Counted from the first letter of the stretch, positions 17,219 to 26,293 are shown. The stretch: DNA of 64,000 nt from Georgenia thermotolerans (GCF_009193185.1 NZ_VUKF01000001.1:124001-188000), one strand, 5' to 3'. The notes: a model not told the origin generated them from the sequence alone. Translations and numbers: made by a program.

Positions 17219-17797
17219 TCAGCCATCGATGAGCCGCTGCACCACGGCGCCGTAACGCCGAGTGACCTCCGCCGGGTCGGCGCCCGACGCGGGCGCCTGA
17301 AGGATGCGCACGCTCACGGCCAGCCCGGCGAGCGCGGCGACGACGAGCTCCGCGCGCAGTCGGGCGGCCTCGTCGCCGCCCAGCCGCTCGGTCAGGGGGT
17401 CGAGGTAGCCGATGGCGAAGCGCTCGCGGACCGAGTCGGGGTCCGGGCCGGACAGGGTGAGCACGAGGACGCGTGTCAGCGGCTCGATGGCGGCCCGGTG
17501 GAAACGCTCGAGCAGGTCCCGGACGAGCGCCTCGCCCAGCTCGGCGTCCGGCACGTCGGGCAGGGGCGGAGCCGAGAACGTCGCGGCGGCGTAGAAGAGG
17601 TCCCGCTTGCTGCCGCCGCACTTCATGACCATCGCCGGCGAGAGGCCGGCGCGGGCGGCGATGTCACGGATGGTGACCTGGTTGAAGCCACGCTCGGCGA
17701 ACAGCTCGGCGGCCGCGGTGAGGACGGCGCCCCGGGAGCCCGCGGCCGGCGCGGCGTCGTGACCGGTCTCGGCGGTCACCTGTCCCGCGCTCATCAT
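17219..17797 (-). CDS. TetR-family transcriptional regulator
   Basis: A 192-residue repressor-type protein. The helix-turn-helix (residues about 22-68) reads LFAERGFNQVTIRDIAARAGLSPAMVMKCGGSKRDLF; the usual Y/H residue before FGSK is replaced and a Cys-Gly-Gly precedes SK. The C-terminal helical domain matches the TetR_C_17-like group. The start ATG overlaps the stop of the exporter gene upstream (ATGA), so translation is coupled and the regulator is made with its likely target. A second in-frame ATG follows immediately at 17794. The operator is probably the inverted repeat at 19321-19348. Confidence 0.9.
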   Translation of the reverse strand: MMSAGQVTAETGHDAAPAAGSRGAVLTAAAELFAERGFNQVTIRDIAARAGLSPAMVMKCGGSKRDLFYAAATFSAPPLPDVPDAELGEALVRDLLERFHRAAIEPLTRVLVLTLSGPDPDSVRERFAIGYLDPLTERLGGDEAARLRAELVVAALAGLAVSVRILQAPASGADPAEVTRRYGAVVQRLIDG

Positions 17798-19308
17798 CGC
17801 GCGATCTCCGGCGCGGCGGCGCGGGCGCGGGCGCGAGCGCCGGGCACGGCGTCCCGGGGCCTGGGCTCGGTCACCGGCTCCGCGTAGTCGCGCATGCGGA
17901 ACATGGGCACGGCGAGGAGCGCCGTCGCGGCGGACATCGCGCCCGCCACCCAGAAGACCGCCATGAGCGCGCCGAAGCCCGGGAAGATCTCGGCCCCCAC
18001 GCGCACCGCCCCCATGGTCGCCACAGCGGCCATCGTCGCGCTGGCCGTGGACGTGCCCACCGAGCGCAGCAGGGTGTTCAGCCCGTTCGCGGACGCCGTC
18101 TCGGTGACCGGCACCGCGCGCATGATGAGGGTGGGCATCGCGGCGTACGTCATGGACGTGCCCACGGCGACGACCATCGACCCGGCCACGATCTGCCACA
18201 GGTCGGCGCTGTAGAAGACCCGGGCCGCGTAGGCCGCAGCCATGCTCGCGGCTCCCGCCAGCAGCGTCGCCTGCGGGCCGTACCGGCGCGTGACGGCGGC
18301 CGAGACGGGCGCCATCAGCCCGAAGACCAGGGCGCTGGGGGCCATCCACACGCCGGTGTGCAGGACGTCGAGGCCCAGGCCGTACCCGGTCGCCGGGGGC
18401 AGCTGGAGCAGCTGGGTGGTGACGAGCATGTTGGAGAACATCGCGAACCCGGTGAGCACGGCCGCGACGTTGACGAGCAGGACCGCGGGTCGCGCCGCCA
18501 CCCGCAGGTCGACCAGCGGCCGGCGGACCCGGAGCTCCAGCGGCACCCAGACGGCCAGCAGGGCCAGACCGACGACGCCCAGCGACAGGGTCGTCGGGGA
18601 GGTCCAGCCCCAGTGCGCGCCCTTGGACAGCGTGAGCAGCACGGCTGTGAGGGCCGCGGAGAGGACGGCCGCGCCGCGGAAGTCGAAGGCGCCACCCGTG
18701 CGCACCAGCGACTCCGGGACGATCACCGCCACCGCGACGAGCATCGCGGCGCCGAGCCCGCCGGTGAGCCAGAAGATGGCGTGCCAGTCCATGTGCTCGC
18801 TGATGGCCCCGGACAGCGGCAGCCCCAGGCCGGCGCCGATGGCCAGCGTGGCACTCATGAGAGCGACGCCGAGCGGGACGCGGTCATGCGGCAGCGCGTC
18901 GCGCATGGTGGCGATGCCGACCGGGACCAGCGCCATGCCCACGCCCTGCAGCACCCGGGCCGCAAGGACCAGCGGCAGCGCCGCGCTCAGGGCCCCGAGC
19001 AGCGAGCCGAGCACCATGGCGCCCAGCGTGATGACCATCAGCCGCTTCTTGCCGAACATGTCGGCCAGGCGGGAGATCGACGGCGTGGCGACCGCCCCGG
19101 CCAGCAAGGTGGCGGTGACGAGCCAGGACGCGCTGTCGACGGAGGTGTGCAGCAGGTGTGGGAAGTCCGGCAGCAGCGGCAGGACGACCGTCTGCTGCAG
19201 CGACACCACCGTGCCGCACAGGGCGAGGGTGGCGAGCACGAGCGCTGTGCGGCGCCGCGGCACAGCGCCGCCGGCGGACGGGGCCGCGGCGACGGCATGG
19301 TCGACCAT
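17794..19308 (-). CDS. DHA2-type MFS multidrug exporter
   Basis: A 504-residue transporter with about 14 hydrophobic helices. Motif A is SRLADMFGKKRLMVITLG; motif C lies in the GLGLPLSGAISEHMDWHAIFWLTGG region typical of DHA2 drug:H+ antiporters. The C-terminal tail is Ala/Arg-rich. The ATG at 19308 follows GAGGAG by 4 nt. It is the first gene of a two-gene unit with the TetR gene, and a perfect 11-bp-arm inverted repeat sits 13-40 bp upstream. Likely exports a hydrophobic toxicant that is sensed by the TetR protein; the substrate is unknown. Confidence 0.92.
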   Translation of the reverse strand: MVDHAVAAAPSAGGAVPRRRTALVLATLALCGTVVSLQQTVVLPLLPDFPHLLHTSVDSASWLVTATLLAGAVATPSISRLADMFGKKRLMVITLGAMVLGSLLGALSAALPLVLAARVLQGVGMALVPVGIATMRDALPHDRVPLGVALMSATLAIGAGLGLPLSGAISEHMDWHAIFWLTGGLGAAMLVAVAVIVPESLVRTGGAFDFRGAAVLSAALTAVLLTLSKGAHWGWTSPTTLSLGVVGLALLAVWVPLELRVRRPLVDLRVAARPAVLLVNVAAVLTGFAMFSNMLVTTQLLQLPPATGYGLGLDVLHTGVWMAPSALVFGLMAPVSAAVTRRYGPQATLLAGAASMAAAYAARVFYSADLWQIVAGSMVVAVGTSMTYAAMPTLIMRAVPVTETASANGLNTLLRSVGTSTASATMAAVATMGAVRVGAEIFPGFGALMAVFWVAGAMSAATALLAVPMFRMRDYAEPVTEPRPRDAVPGARARARAAAPEIAR

Positions 19309-19320
19309 GGCTCTCCTCGG

Positions 19321-19348
19321 CTGGTGGTGAACAGGCATTCACCACCAG
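19321..19348. promoter_or_regulatory. Inverted repeat operator candidate of exporter-tetR unit
   Basis: Arms CTGGTGGTGAA (19321-19331) and TTCACCACCAG (19338-19348) are perfect complements around 6 bp. A second, overlapping imperfect dyad TTCACCACCAGTGAA spans 19338-19352. Position 13 bp before the exporter start codon would let a bound repressor block transcription or translation. Confidence 0.6.
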
Positions 19349-19413
19349 TGAAGCAACCTTTGCTGCCGATGCCTACCCCTGGGCTGGCGACAGTCTCCAG
19401 GCGGGGCGCAGGG

Positions 19414-19968
19414 TCAGCCCGCGCTCGGGCTGGCCGGCGCCCCGGACGGGGTGCCACCGTCCTGCTCGCCCGAGGGGCACAGGTGCGGCACGCCGTCGCC
19501 GTCGGCGGTGTAGAGCCACTCGCGGTCGGCGTGACCCAGCACTACGCGGTAGCCGTCGACGAGCGCCTGGGTGTACATGTGACCCGGCTGCGGGCAGCCG
19601 AGGGCGCCGTCGGGGAAGGTCTCGCGCTGGGCGAGGACCACGGTGATCGTCTCGCTCCCGGTGCTGAGCCGGTTGGCGAGGTCGGCGACAGCGGCATCGG
19701 CGACCGCCGCGGGTTCCGGTGGCATGGTGCTCCCCTGGGTCGGGCCCGGCGTAGGGCTGGCGGAGCTCGGCGCCGATGACGGGGCCGTGGGGCTGGGCCC
19801 GCCACCTCCGCCGCAGCCGGCGAGCAGCGCGCCGGCGCAGGCCGCGGCTGCGAGGAGCCGGACGGCACCGCGGGCTCTGGCGAGGACGGCGCCGCTGGCT
19901 CTGGCGAGGTCGGCGCCGCGCGCGATCGCGAGCCCGGCGCCGGGCGCGCGGGTCGGAGCGGGACCCAT
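19414..19968 (-). CDS. Putative lipoprotein with atypically long N-terminal region
   Basis: A 184-residue protein carrying a lipobox (LLAGC, Cys52) followed by a Gly run and a Pro/Ser/Thr-rich linker, so it is predicted to be anchored to the outer face of the membrane. The mature domain (about residues 90-165) holds two Cys (LGCPQPGHMYTQALVDGYR and HLCPSGEQ) and resembles no family I can name. The region before the signal peptide is unusual: about 35 residues made of near-repeats such as ARGADLAR, ASGAVLAR, ARGAVRLL, encoded by a 24-bp tandem DNA repeat at about 19868-19940. No other ATG or GTG start lies between, so 19968 is kept. The start is one base after the carbonic anhydrase stop, hence co-transcribed. 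Confidence 0.75.
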   Translation of the reverse strand: MGPAPTRAPGAGLAIARGADLARASGAVLARARGAVRLLAAAACAGALLAGCGGGGGPSPTAPSSAPSSASPTPGPTQGSTMPPEPAAVADAAVADLANRLSTGSETITVVLAQRETFPDGALGCPQPGHMYTQALVDGYRVVLGHADREWLYTADGDGVPHLCPSGEQDGGTPSGAPASPSAG

Positions 19969-19969
19969 G

Positions 19970-20512
19970 TCAGCCCCAGGCCTCGCGGTGCCGGCTCTTG
20001 AGCGCCACGTAGGTCGCGGAGTTCTCCAGCATCCTCGCGCGCTGATCCTCAGACAGCTCGTGGCGCACCTTCGCCGGCACGCCGGCGACCAGGGAGCCCG
20101 GGGGCACCTCCATGCCCTCGGGGACCACCGCCCCGGCGGCGACGAGGCTGCCGCGGCCGATGCGCGCGTCGTTGAGGACCACCGAGCCCATGCCGATGAG
20201 GCAGTCGTCCTCGACCGTGCACCCGTGCAGCACCGCCCGGTGCCCCACCGAGACGTTCTCGCCCACCCGGACGGGGTGGCCGGGGTCGGTGTGGACGATG
20301 CAGCCGTCCTGGATGTTCGAGCCGCGGCCGATGTCGATGGTGTCCATGTCCCCGCGCAGCACCGCGTGGTAGAAGACGCTGGCGTCCGCGGCGAGGGTCA
20401 CCTTGCCGACGAGCACCGCCCCAGGCGCCACCCACGCCTGCGAGTCCACCACCGGCTCGACGTCGTCGAAGCGCAGCCTCACGGCCTGGTCGGTGCTGCG
20501 GTCGGTGTCCAT
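19970..20512 (-). CDS. Gamma-carbonic anhydrase-family protein
   Basis: A 180-residue left-handed beta-helix protein. Hexapeptide-repeat pattern (V.G.VTL, IGRGSNIQDGCIVH, IGMGSVVLNDARIGRG) runs through residues 25-140. The three zinc or iron ligands of gamma-carbonic anhydrases are His74, His91 and His96 (CIVHTDPGHP, VGHRAVLHGC). Members either hydrate CO2 or act as other acyl or metal-binding proteins, so the enzyme activity is likely but not certain. The ATG at 20512 gives the normal N-terminus. The lipoprotein gene follows after one base. It diverges from the trypsin-fold/kinase operon across 321 bp. Confidence 0.9.
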   Translation of the reverse strand: MDTDRSTDQAVRLRFDDVEPVVDSQAWVAPGAVLVGKVTLAADASVFYHAVLRGDMDTIDIGRGSNIQDGCIVHTDPGHPVRVGENVSVGHRAVLHGCTVEDDCLIGMGSVVLNDARIGRGSLVAAGAVVPEGMEVPPGSLVAGVPAKVRHELSEDQRARMLENSATYVALKSRHREAWG

Positions 20513-20833
20513 GTGCCATCCCCATCTCGTCGTCGAGGTCGAGTGCCGCGAGCCCGCGGCGTCCGCTGCCCGCAGCCTACGATGCCGCGGCGACGACGCG
20601 CCGTCGCCTCCGGGCCTGCGCCACGTTCCGCACGCCGGCTGCGTTGTGAGCACCGAGGGCCCTCCGGCGCGAGCAGCGGCTGAGGACCCTGGGCGGGCAT
20701 GCCCCCGGACTGACCCGGCACCCGCCGAAAATTACGGCATAAATCCCCACAAATAGCCGCAACATTCGCCAATTGACGCCGCCGCGAAATCGCGCTTACG
20801 GTGAAAACCCCTTCGTCGCTTGGAGAGGCACCA
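20513..20833. other. Divergent intergenic region with AT-rich promoter zone
   Basis: A 321-bp gap between the carbonic anhydrase and the trypsin-fold protein gene. The left half is ordinary high-GC sequence without coding signal. The right end (about 20725-20820) is strikingly AT-rich for this genome. It holds a candidate promoter for the downstream operon: TTGACG at 20773-20778 and TACGGT at 20797-20802, 18 bp apart. Confidence 0.5.
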
Positions 20834-22381
20834 ATGATGGTCCTCACGAGTGCGTCTCGGTCGTTGGCTCTTCTCGGCATGGCCGCCGCCCTGGCAGCGA
20901 CCGGAGCGACGAGTACTCCACCGACGGACGATCTCCGAAGCGGCGAGGAGGGCTCCAAGGCGGCCCTCGTGCGCATCGAGCTCTCCGCCGTGGCGGAGAT
21001 CGCCCACATCGACCACAGCACCGGCGAGGTGCAGATCGCTCGGGGCAGGTCCACCGTCCCCCTCGGCGCCGGGACCGGGGTGCTCACCTCCGCCGACGGG
21101 GTGGTGGCCACGACGTGGGAGAACCTCGACGTCGACGAGGACGCCGTGGCGGTCTACGCGGCGAACGAGCTGTTCACCAAGGTCATCGGTGTGCCCGTCG
21201 TGGGAAACGACGGTGACCCCGCCCGCAAGGGCACCACCCCGGACCTCCACTGGGGTCCGCACCTGCAGCACTGCTATCAGCAGGTGACCCACTGCATCCT
21301 CTTCGTCGCCCCGCAGTACCGGGTGCTGACGTACACGACCGAGCCGGGCGGCAGCCGAGCGGAGCTGCTCAACGCGCCGTCGGCACCGACCGACGTCGCG
21401 CTGCTGCGCATCACCGGCGGCGGCGGGGCGCCCACCGCCCGCCTCGCGGCCACCGACGCCGATCCGGCCTCCGAGACCGACCTGGTCGGCTTCGCCGGCC
21501 CACCCGGGAAGGACCAGCCACCGCAGGTGCTCCCCGTCACCGCGGACGGCGCCACGAAACAGATCACCGCGAAGGATGACCTGGCCGGACCGCTGCGCTC
21601 CGGGCTGTCCGGCGGTCCGGTCCTCGACCGCGCCAGCGGTGACGTCGTCGGTCTGGCCGCCGCGGGCCCGTCGGGCGCCCCCGCGACGCTCGTGCCGGCC
21701 GCGGCCGTCGCCGCCGCGATGGAGCAGGCGGGCGTGGACGCCTCCCCCTCCCCGTTCGACGGCGTCTTCCGCCGCGGCGTCGACCACCTCGCCCAGGGGA
21801 ACGCCGACGGCGCCGCCAGCGAGCTCCAGGAGTCCCTGACCTACTACGACTCGGCGCTGGCGGCGGGCCACCTCGACGCGGCGCGGGCCCAGGGGGGCAC
21901 GCCCGCCGCCCCCGCCGCAGCCTCGACCGGATCGGACGACGGTCCGTCCGTCCCCCTGCTCGTCGGCATCGCCGGTGCCGCCCTGGCGGTGGCGCTGACG
22001 GTCGTGGTGCTGATGCGCCGCCGCGGGTCGCCCGCTCCGCCGCCTGTCATGGCGGCTCCTCCGCCGGTGGGATCACCGCCGTCTGCGCCGGCCGCGCCGC
22101 CCCCGCCGCCGCGCGGCGCGACCGTCACGGCCGCCGCCCCGCCCGCCGCACGGCGCGACGAGAGGCCCGCCGCGCCGGAGGCCGCCGCCGAGGAGCCCGG
22201 GCCGGCACCACCGGCGGGAACGCCGCCAGCTGCGGAGCCCACGCGCACCGCCGGGACGCAGGCTCCTCGCGCCGCGGCCGGCGCCACACCGTCGTTCTGC
22301 CCGGAGTGCGGCACGGCCGTGACGCCCAGGGCCCGGTTCTGCACCGGCTGCGGCACCCGCCTGGGTGACGCCGAGAAGTGA
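20834..22381 (+). CDS. Membrane-anchored trypsin-fold protein lacking catalytic His, with cytosolic zinc ribbon
   Basis: A 515-residue protein. A short hydrophobic N-terminus looks like a signal sequence. Residues about 40-300 have the S1C (HtrA-like) fold: Asp187 in PTDVALLRI and Ser259 in SGLSGGPVLD are in place, but where the family has TNAHVV this protein reads VVATTWENL, so the catalytic His is missing. Two Cys (HCYQQVTHC) may form a disulfide. A transmembrane helix (373-394) is followed by a Pro/Ala-rich linker and a C-terminal zinc ribbon (CPECG and CTGCG). The ATG at 20834 follows GGAGAGG. First gene of an operon with a Ser/Thr kinase and an FHA-ABC transporter, it is more likely a sensor or binding protein than a protease. 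Confidence 0.82.
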   Translation: MMVLTSASRSLALLGMAAALAATGATSTPPTDDLRSGEEGSKAALVRIELSAVAEIAHIDHSTGEVQIARGRSTVPLGAGTGVLTSADGVVATTWENLDVDEDAVAVYAANELFTKVIGVPVVGNDGDPARKGTTPDLHWGPHLQHCYQQVTHCILFVAPQYRVLTYTTEPGGSRAELLNAPSAPTDVALLRITGGGGAPTARLAATDADPASETDLVGFAGPPGKDQPPQVLPVTADGATKQITAKDDLAGPLRSGLSGGPVLDRASGDVVGLAAAGPSGAPATLVPAAAVAAAMEQAGVDASPSPFDGVFRRGVDHLAQGNADGAASELQESLTYYDSALAAGHLDAARAQGGTPAAPAAASTGSDDGPSVPLLVGIAGAALAVALTVVVLMRRRGSPAPPPVMAAPPPVGSPPSAPAAPPPPPRGATVTAAAPPAARRDERPAAPEAAAEEPGPAPPAGTPPAAEPTRTAGTQAPRAAAGATPSFCPECGTAVTPRARFCTGCGTRLGDAEK

Positions 22382-22384
22382 CCG

Positions 22385-23998
22385 ATGGCGCCGCCGCAGC
22401 CCCACCTCGACCCGGGCACGGAGCTGGCGGGGTACCGCATCCAGTCGCTCATCGCACGCGGTGGCATGGGCGTGGTGTACCTGGCCACCGACGTCCGGCT
22501 GAACCGCCCGGTGGCCCTCAAGGTCCTCGCCCCGGAGCTGTCCGAGAACGAGAAGTTCCGCAGCCGCTTCGTCCGTGAGTCGCAGCTGGCTGCCTCCGTG
22601 GACCACCCCAACGTCATTCCCGTCTACGGCGCGGGCGAGTGGCAGGGGCACCTGTACATCGCCATGCGCTACGTCCAGGGCACCGACCTACGGGCCGAGC
22701 TGGCGCTCCGTGGCCCGCTCGCCCTTCCCGAGGCGCTGCGGATCCTGCGGGACACCGCGGCCGCACTCGACGCGGCGCACGACGCCGGGCTCGTCCATCG
22801 CGACGTCAAGCCGGGCAACATCCTGCTGGCGGACGACCGCAAGGACGGCCACCGCCACGTCTACCTCACCGACTTCGGACTCACCAAGCGGTCCTCGTCC
22901 GTCACCGGCATGACCACGGTGGGCCACTTCCTCGGCACGCTCGACTATGTCGCGCCCGAGCAGATCCGGGGGGAGGACGTCGACGGCCGCGCCGATGTCT
23001 ACGCCCTGGCGTGCGTCGCCTTCGCCCTCCTGGCGGGCCGTCCGCCGTTCGACCACGACGACGACTCCGCCCAGCTCTGGTCGCACATGTACCGGGACCC
23101 CCCGAGCCTGACGGCGGTCCGGGCCGAGGTACCGGCCAGGGTGGACGCGGCCATCCGCGCCGGGATGGCGAAGCGGCGCGAGGACCGGCCCAGCACCTGC
23201 GGCGCCCTCGTCGCCCTGATGGAGACCGAGCAGGCAGCTCGAAAGCCGCGGAAGGCGGACCGGGCGATACCGGCCGTGGCCGCCGGGTCGAAGGCCGGCC
23301 GACCAGGCCGGGCGGCACCCGCCCCGGCGCCGGACCGGGTGGGTGGTCGCCCCGGTCGCGGTGCCCGGCTGCGTCAGCGGTTGCGAGGCCCGGCCAGGAG
23401 GCGGCCCGTTCTCCTCGCGGCGCTGGGCGTCGCCGTGGTCGGCCTCGTCGCCGCCGGGTTCGTCGTCGCTGCGCTCACGCCCGAGGAGCGAACCACCGCC
23501 ACGGACGAGGGTCTGCCGTACACCCTCGAGGTGCCACAGAGCTGGACGGTGCGCACCGGGGGCACGGGCAACACGACCGTCAGCGTGCTGTCCCCGACCA
23601 ACCTCACCGCCCTGTTCCTCGACGAACCCGCCGCGCTCGAGGGCGCGGCGCGAACGGCCAAGCAGGACCCCGCCAGCGCCGTCGGGCTGGCCGTCTATCA
23701 CCGCCCTTTCCTGCCCGCCGGCGCCAGTCCCGCCGCCCGCGTGCGCGGCGCCGAGGGGCTCCTGCCCGGCACCGGCGCCCATCTCGCCGACCTCGGTACC
23801 CGAACCGCCGGGGACGCCCACGCCCAGGCCATGCACGGCACCCTGCCGCTCGACCCCACCGAGACCCTCGAGGTGCAGGTCCTCGTCGTGGAGACGGACC
23901 CGGTGCAGATGCTGGTCTTCTTCGCCCCCACCCGGTTGTACGACGACCGCGTCGAGCTGTTCACCGAGGTGGCCGACTCCCTGCGCCTGAAGGGATAA
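22385..23998 (+). CDS. Membrane Ser/Thr protein kinase (PknB/PknF type)
   Basis: A 537-residue receptor-like kinase. The kinase domain (residues 17-280) has the Gly loop ARGGMGVVY, catalytic Lys46 in VALKVL, HRDVKPGN with Asp140, DFG at 163-165 and APE at 190-192, so it is an active RD-type kinase. A basic, proline-containing linker leads to one transmembrane helix (about 341-363). The outer domain of about 170 residues (LPYTLEVPQSWTVRTGG onward) has no recognised name. The gene starts 3 bp after the trypsin-fold gene and ends 6 bp before the FHA-ABC gene. By analogy with PknF and Rv1747 of Mycobacterium tuberculosis, the downstream FHA transporter is its probable partner. Confidence 0.93.
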   Translation: MAPPQPHLDPGTELAGYRIQSLIARGGMGVVYLATDVRLNRPVALKVLAPELSENEKFRSRFVRESQLAASVDHPNVIPVYGAGEWQGHLYIAMRYVQGTDLRAELALRGPLALPEALRILRDTAAALDAAHDAGLVHRDVKPGNILLADDRKDGHRHVYLTDFGLTKRSSSVTGMTTVGHFLGTLDYVAPEQIRGEDVDGRADVYALACVAFALLAGRPPFDHDDDSAQLWSHMYRDPPSLTAVRAEVPARVDAAIRAGMAKRREDRPSTCGALVALMETEQAARKPRKADRAIPAVAAGSKAGRPGRAAPAPAPDRVGGRPGRGARLRQRLRGPARRRPVLLAALGVAVVGLVAAGFVVAALTPEERTTATDEGLPYTLEVPQSWTVRTGGTGNTTVSVLSPTNLTALFLDEPAALEGAARTAKQDPASAVGLAVYHRPFLPAGASPAARVRGAEGLLPGTGAHLADLGTRTAGDAHAQAMHGTLPLDPTETLEVQVLVVETDPVQMLVFFAPTRLYDDRVELFTEVADSLRLKG

Positions 23999-24004
23999 GC
24001 GACC

Positions 24005-26263
24005 ATGTCCGTACCTTCGAGTGGCCCCCTCGCCCTGCACGTCGCCTGCGGGGCGCGCCAGTGGACCTTCCCGCCGGCGCAGGACGTCATCGTCGGCCGG
24101 GACCCGCGCTGCCAGGTCCGGCTCGACGACGACCGCGTCAGCCGGGAGCATGCCCGCCTGTGGTACGCCGAGAACGCGTGGTGGCTCACCGACATGGGCA
24201 GCCACAACGGCACGTGGCTCGTCGGCGCGCGGCGCGCCGTCGACCAGCCGGTCCGCCTCGACGGGGAGCCGGCACGGCTCCGGGTCGGGGCGATGGACGG
24301 CCCGGAGCTGGTGCTGACGCCGGTGGTCACGCCTCGACGCACGCAGGTGCTCACCATCGGCCGGTCCCCCTCGTGCGACGTCCCGGTGGACGACCCCCTC
24401 GTGTCACGGCGGCACGCCGCCATCGACGTCGGCGAGCAGGCGGTGCTGCGCGACCTCGCCAGCTTCAACGGGACATTCCTCGACGGCGAGCGCATCTCCG
24501 GACCCCGGGTGCTCGCCCCGGGCGCCCGCATCGGCGCCGGGACGACGACCCTGGTGTGGGACGGCGCGAAGGTGGTCGCACCGGCCGAGGCGCGGCGTCC
24601 GGCCTTCGACGCCAGGCATCTGGAGGTCACCACCCGGTCCGGTGCGCACCTCCTCGACGACGTCTCCCTCACCGCACCGACCGGCACGCTCGTCGCCGTC
24701 ATCGGCCCGTCCGGCGCGGGCAAGTCCACGCTGCTCGGTGCGCTCACCGGCCTGCGCCCGGCCACCCGGGGACGCGTGACCTGGAACGGCCGGGACCTCT
24801 ACCGCGAGTACGACCAGCTCCGCTTCCTCGTCGGCCTCGTGCCCCAGGAGGACATCCTGCACCGGCAGCTGACCGTGCGCCGCGCCCTCGACTACGCCGC
24901 CCGCCTGCGCCTCCCGCCGGACACGAGCGCGACCGAGCGGGCGGCGCGCGTCGCCGCGGTGCTGGAGGAGATGAACCTGTCCGCCCAGATCGACCAGCGC
25001 ATCGACTCGCTCTCGGGCGGGCAGCGCAAGCGCACCTCGATCGCCCTGGAGCTGCTCACCGCACCGCACCTGCTCTTCCTCGACGAGCCGACGTCGGGCC
25101 TCGACCCCGGCCTCGACCGGCAGGTCATGCGGGGGCTGCGGTCGCTGGCCGACGCCGGGCGGGTGGTCGTCGTCGTCACCCACAGCGTGCTCGCGCTGGA
25201 CGAGTGCGACCGGGTGCTCGTCCTGGCGCCCGGGGGCCGCGTGGCCTTCTTCGGGCCGCCCGCGGAGGTGCTGCCGTTCTTCGGGGCCCAGGACTACCCC
25301 GCGGCGTTCGCCGCCCTCGAGAACCAGACGTGGGTGCGCCGCTACGGCGAGTCACCGGCGCGGGACAGGTACATGGGGCGGACCGGCGTCGCCGACGTGC
25401 CCGTTCCCGCCGGCGTGGCGTCCCCTCCCCCACGGCCGGCCCCCCTGCACCAGCTCGGAGTGCTCGTCCGGCGGAGCGTCGCGGTCTTCGCGGCGGACCG
25501 GCTCTTCGTCGCGCTGCTGGCGGGCATGCCGCTCCTGCTGGCGTTGATGTCCCACGCCTTCCCGCCCGACAACGGCTTCTCGGTCCAGTCGGCGACGGCG
25601 GAGGACCTGCTGTCGGTGCGCCTGCGCCTGATCGTGCTCGTCGTCGGCGCAGCGCTCATGGGGGCGGCGCTGGCGGTGCGCGAGCTGGTGGGCGAGCGGC
25701 TCATCTACCGCCGGGAGCGCGCCGTCGGCCTGTCCCCGGCCGCGTACCTGATCAGCAAGATCCTCGTCCTCGGGGTGCTGGTCGCGGCGCAGTGCGTCGT
25801 GTTCACCGCGCTCGCCCTCGTCGGCGTCCGCAGGCCCGACCAAGCGCTCGTGCTGGGGTCCGGCTCGCAGGAGCTGGCCGTCGCCGTCGCCGCGGTGGGC
25901 GTCACCATGACGATCGTCGGCCTGCTGATCTCGGCCTTCGTCACCTCGGCCGACCAGACCATGCCCGCGCTCGTCGTCGTCATCATGGCCCAGCTCACCC
26001 TGTGCGGCGGCCTGTTCACCGTCTCCGGGCGCGCGGTGCTCGAGCAGCTGTCGTGGCTGCTTCCCGCCCGCTTCGGGTATGCGGCCGGGGCCGCCACGGT
26101 GGGCCTCGAGCGTCCGCCCACCCCGGCGACCGATGCCCTGTACGAGTCCACCGCCGAGCAGTGGCTGACCGACCTCGGACTACTCGGCGTGCAGGCGGTG
26201 TGCTTCGCGGTCCTGGCCGCCTGGGCCCTGCACCGGTCCGTCACCCGCAACCCCCTCAAGTGA
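24005..26263 (+). CDS. ABC half-transporter with two FHA domains (Rv1747-like)
   Basis: A 752-residue fusion. FHA 1 covers residues about 10-100 (IVGRDPRC, VSREHARL, GSHNGTW) and FHA 2 about 112-190 (TIGRSPSC, VSRRHAAI, SFNGTFLDG); both keep the GR, S-R-H and N-G residues that bind phosphothreonine. The ATPase has Walker A GPSGAGKS (234-241), signature LSGGQ (336-340) and Walker B LLFLDEP (356-362). The C-terminal half is an ABC2-type membrane domain with about six helices, ABCG order. Rv1747 exports cell-envelope components and is controlled by the kinase PknF through its FHA domains; the neighbouring kinase suggests the same control. AAGGGATAAG precedes the ATG. Confidence 0.95.
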   Translation: MSVPSSGPLALHVACGARQWTFPPAQDVIVGRDPRCQVRLDDDRVSREHARLWYAENAWWLTDMGSHNGTWLVGARRAVDQPVRLDGEPARLRVGAMDGPELVLTPVVTPRRTQVLTIGRSPSCDVPVDDPLVSRRHAAIDVGEQAVLRDLASFNGTFLDGERISGPRVLAPGARIGAGTTTLVWDGAKVVAPAEARRPAFDARHLEVTTRSGAHLLDDVSLTAPTGTLVAVIGPSGAGKSTLLGALTGLRPATRGRVTWNGRDLYREYDQLRFLVGLVPQEDILHRQLTVRRALDYAARLRLPPDTSATERAARVAAVLEEMNLSAQIDQRIDSLSGGQRKRTSIALELLTAPHLLFLDEPTSGLDPGLDRQVMRGLRSLADAGRVVVVVTHSVLALDECDRVLVLAPGGRVAFFGPPAEVLPFFGAQDYPAAFAALENQTWVRRYGESPARDRYMGRTGVADVPVPAGVASPPPRPAPLHQLGVLVRRSVAVFAADRLFVALLAGMPLLLALMSHAFPPDNGFSVQSATAEDLLSVRLRLIVLVVGAALMGAALAVRELVGERLIYRRERAVGLSPAAYLISKILVLGVLVAAQCVVFTALALVGVRRPDQALVLGSGSQELAVAVAAVGVTMTIVGLLISAFVTSADQTMPALVVVIMAQLTLCGGLFTVSGRAVLEQLSWLLPARFGYAAGAATVGLERPPTPATDALYESTAEQWLTDLGLLGVQAVCFAVLAAWALHRSVTRNPLK

Positions 26264-26293
26264 GGCCGACCGCGGCGCGGGCGACGGATCAGG

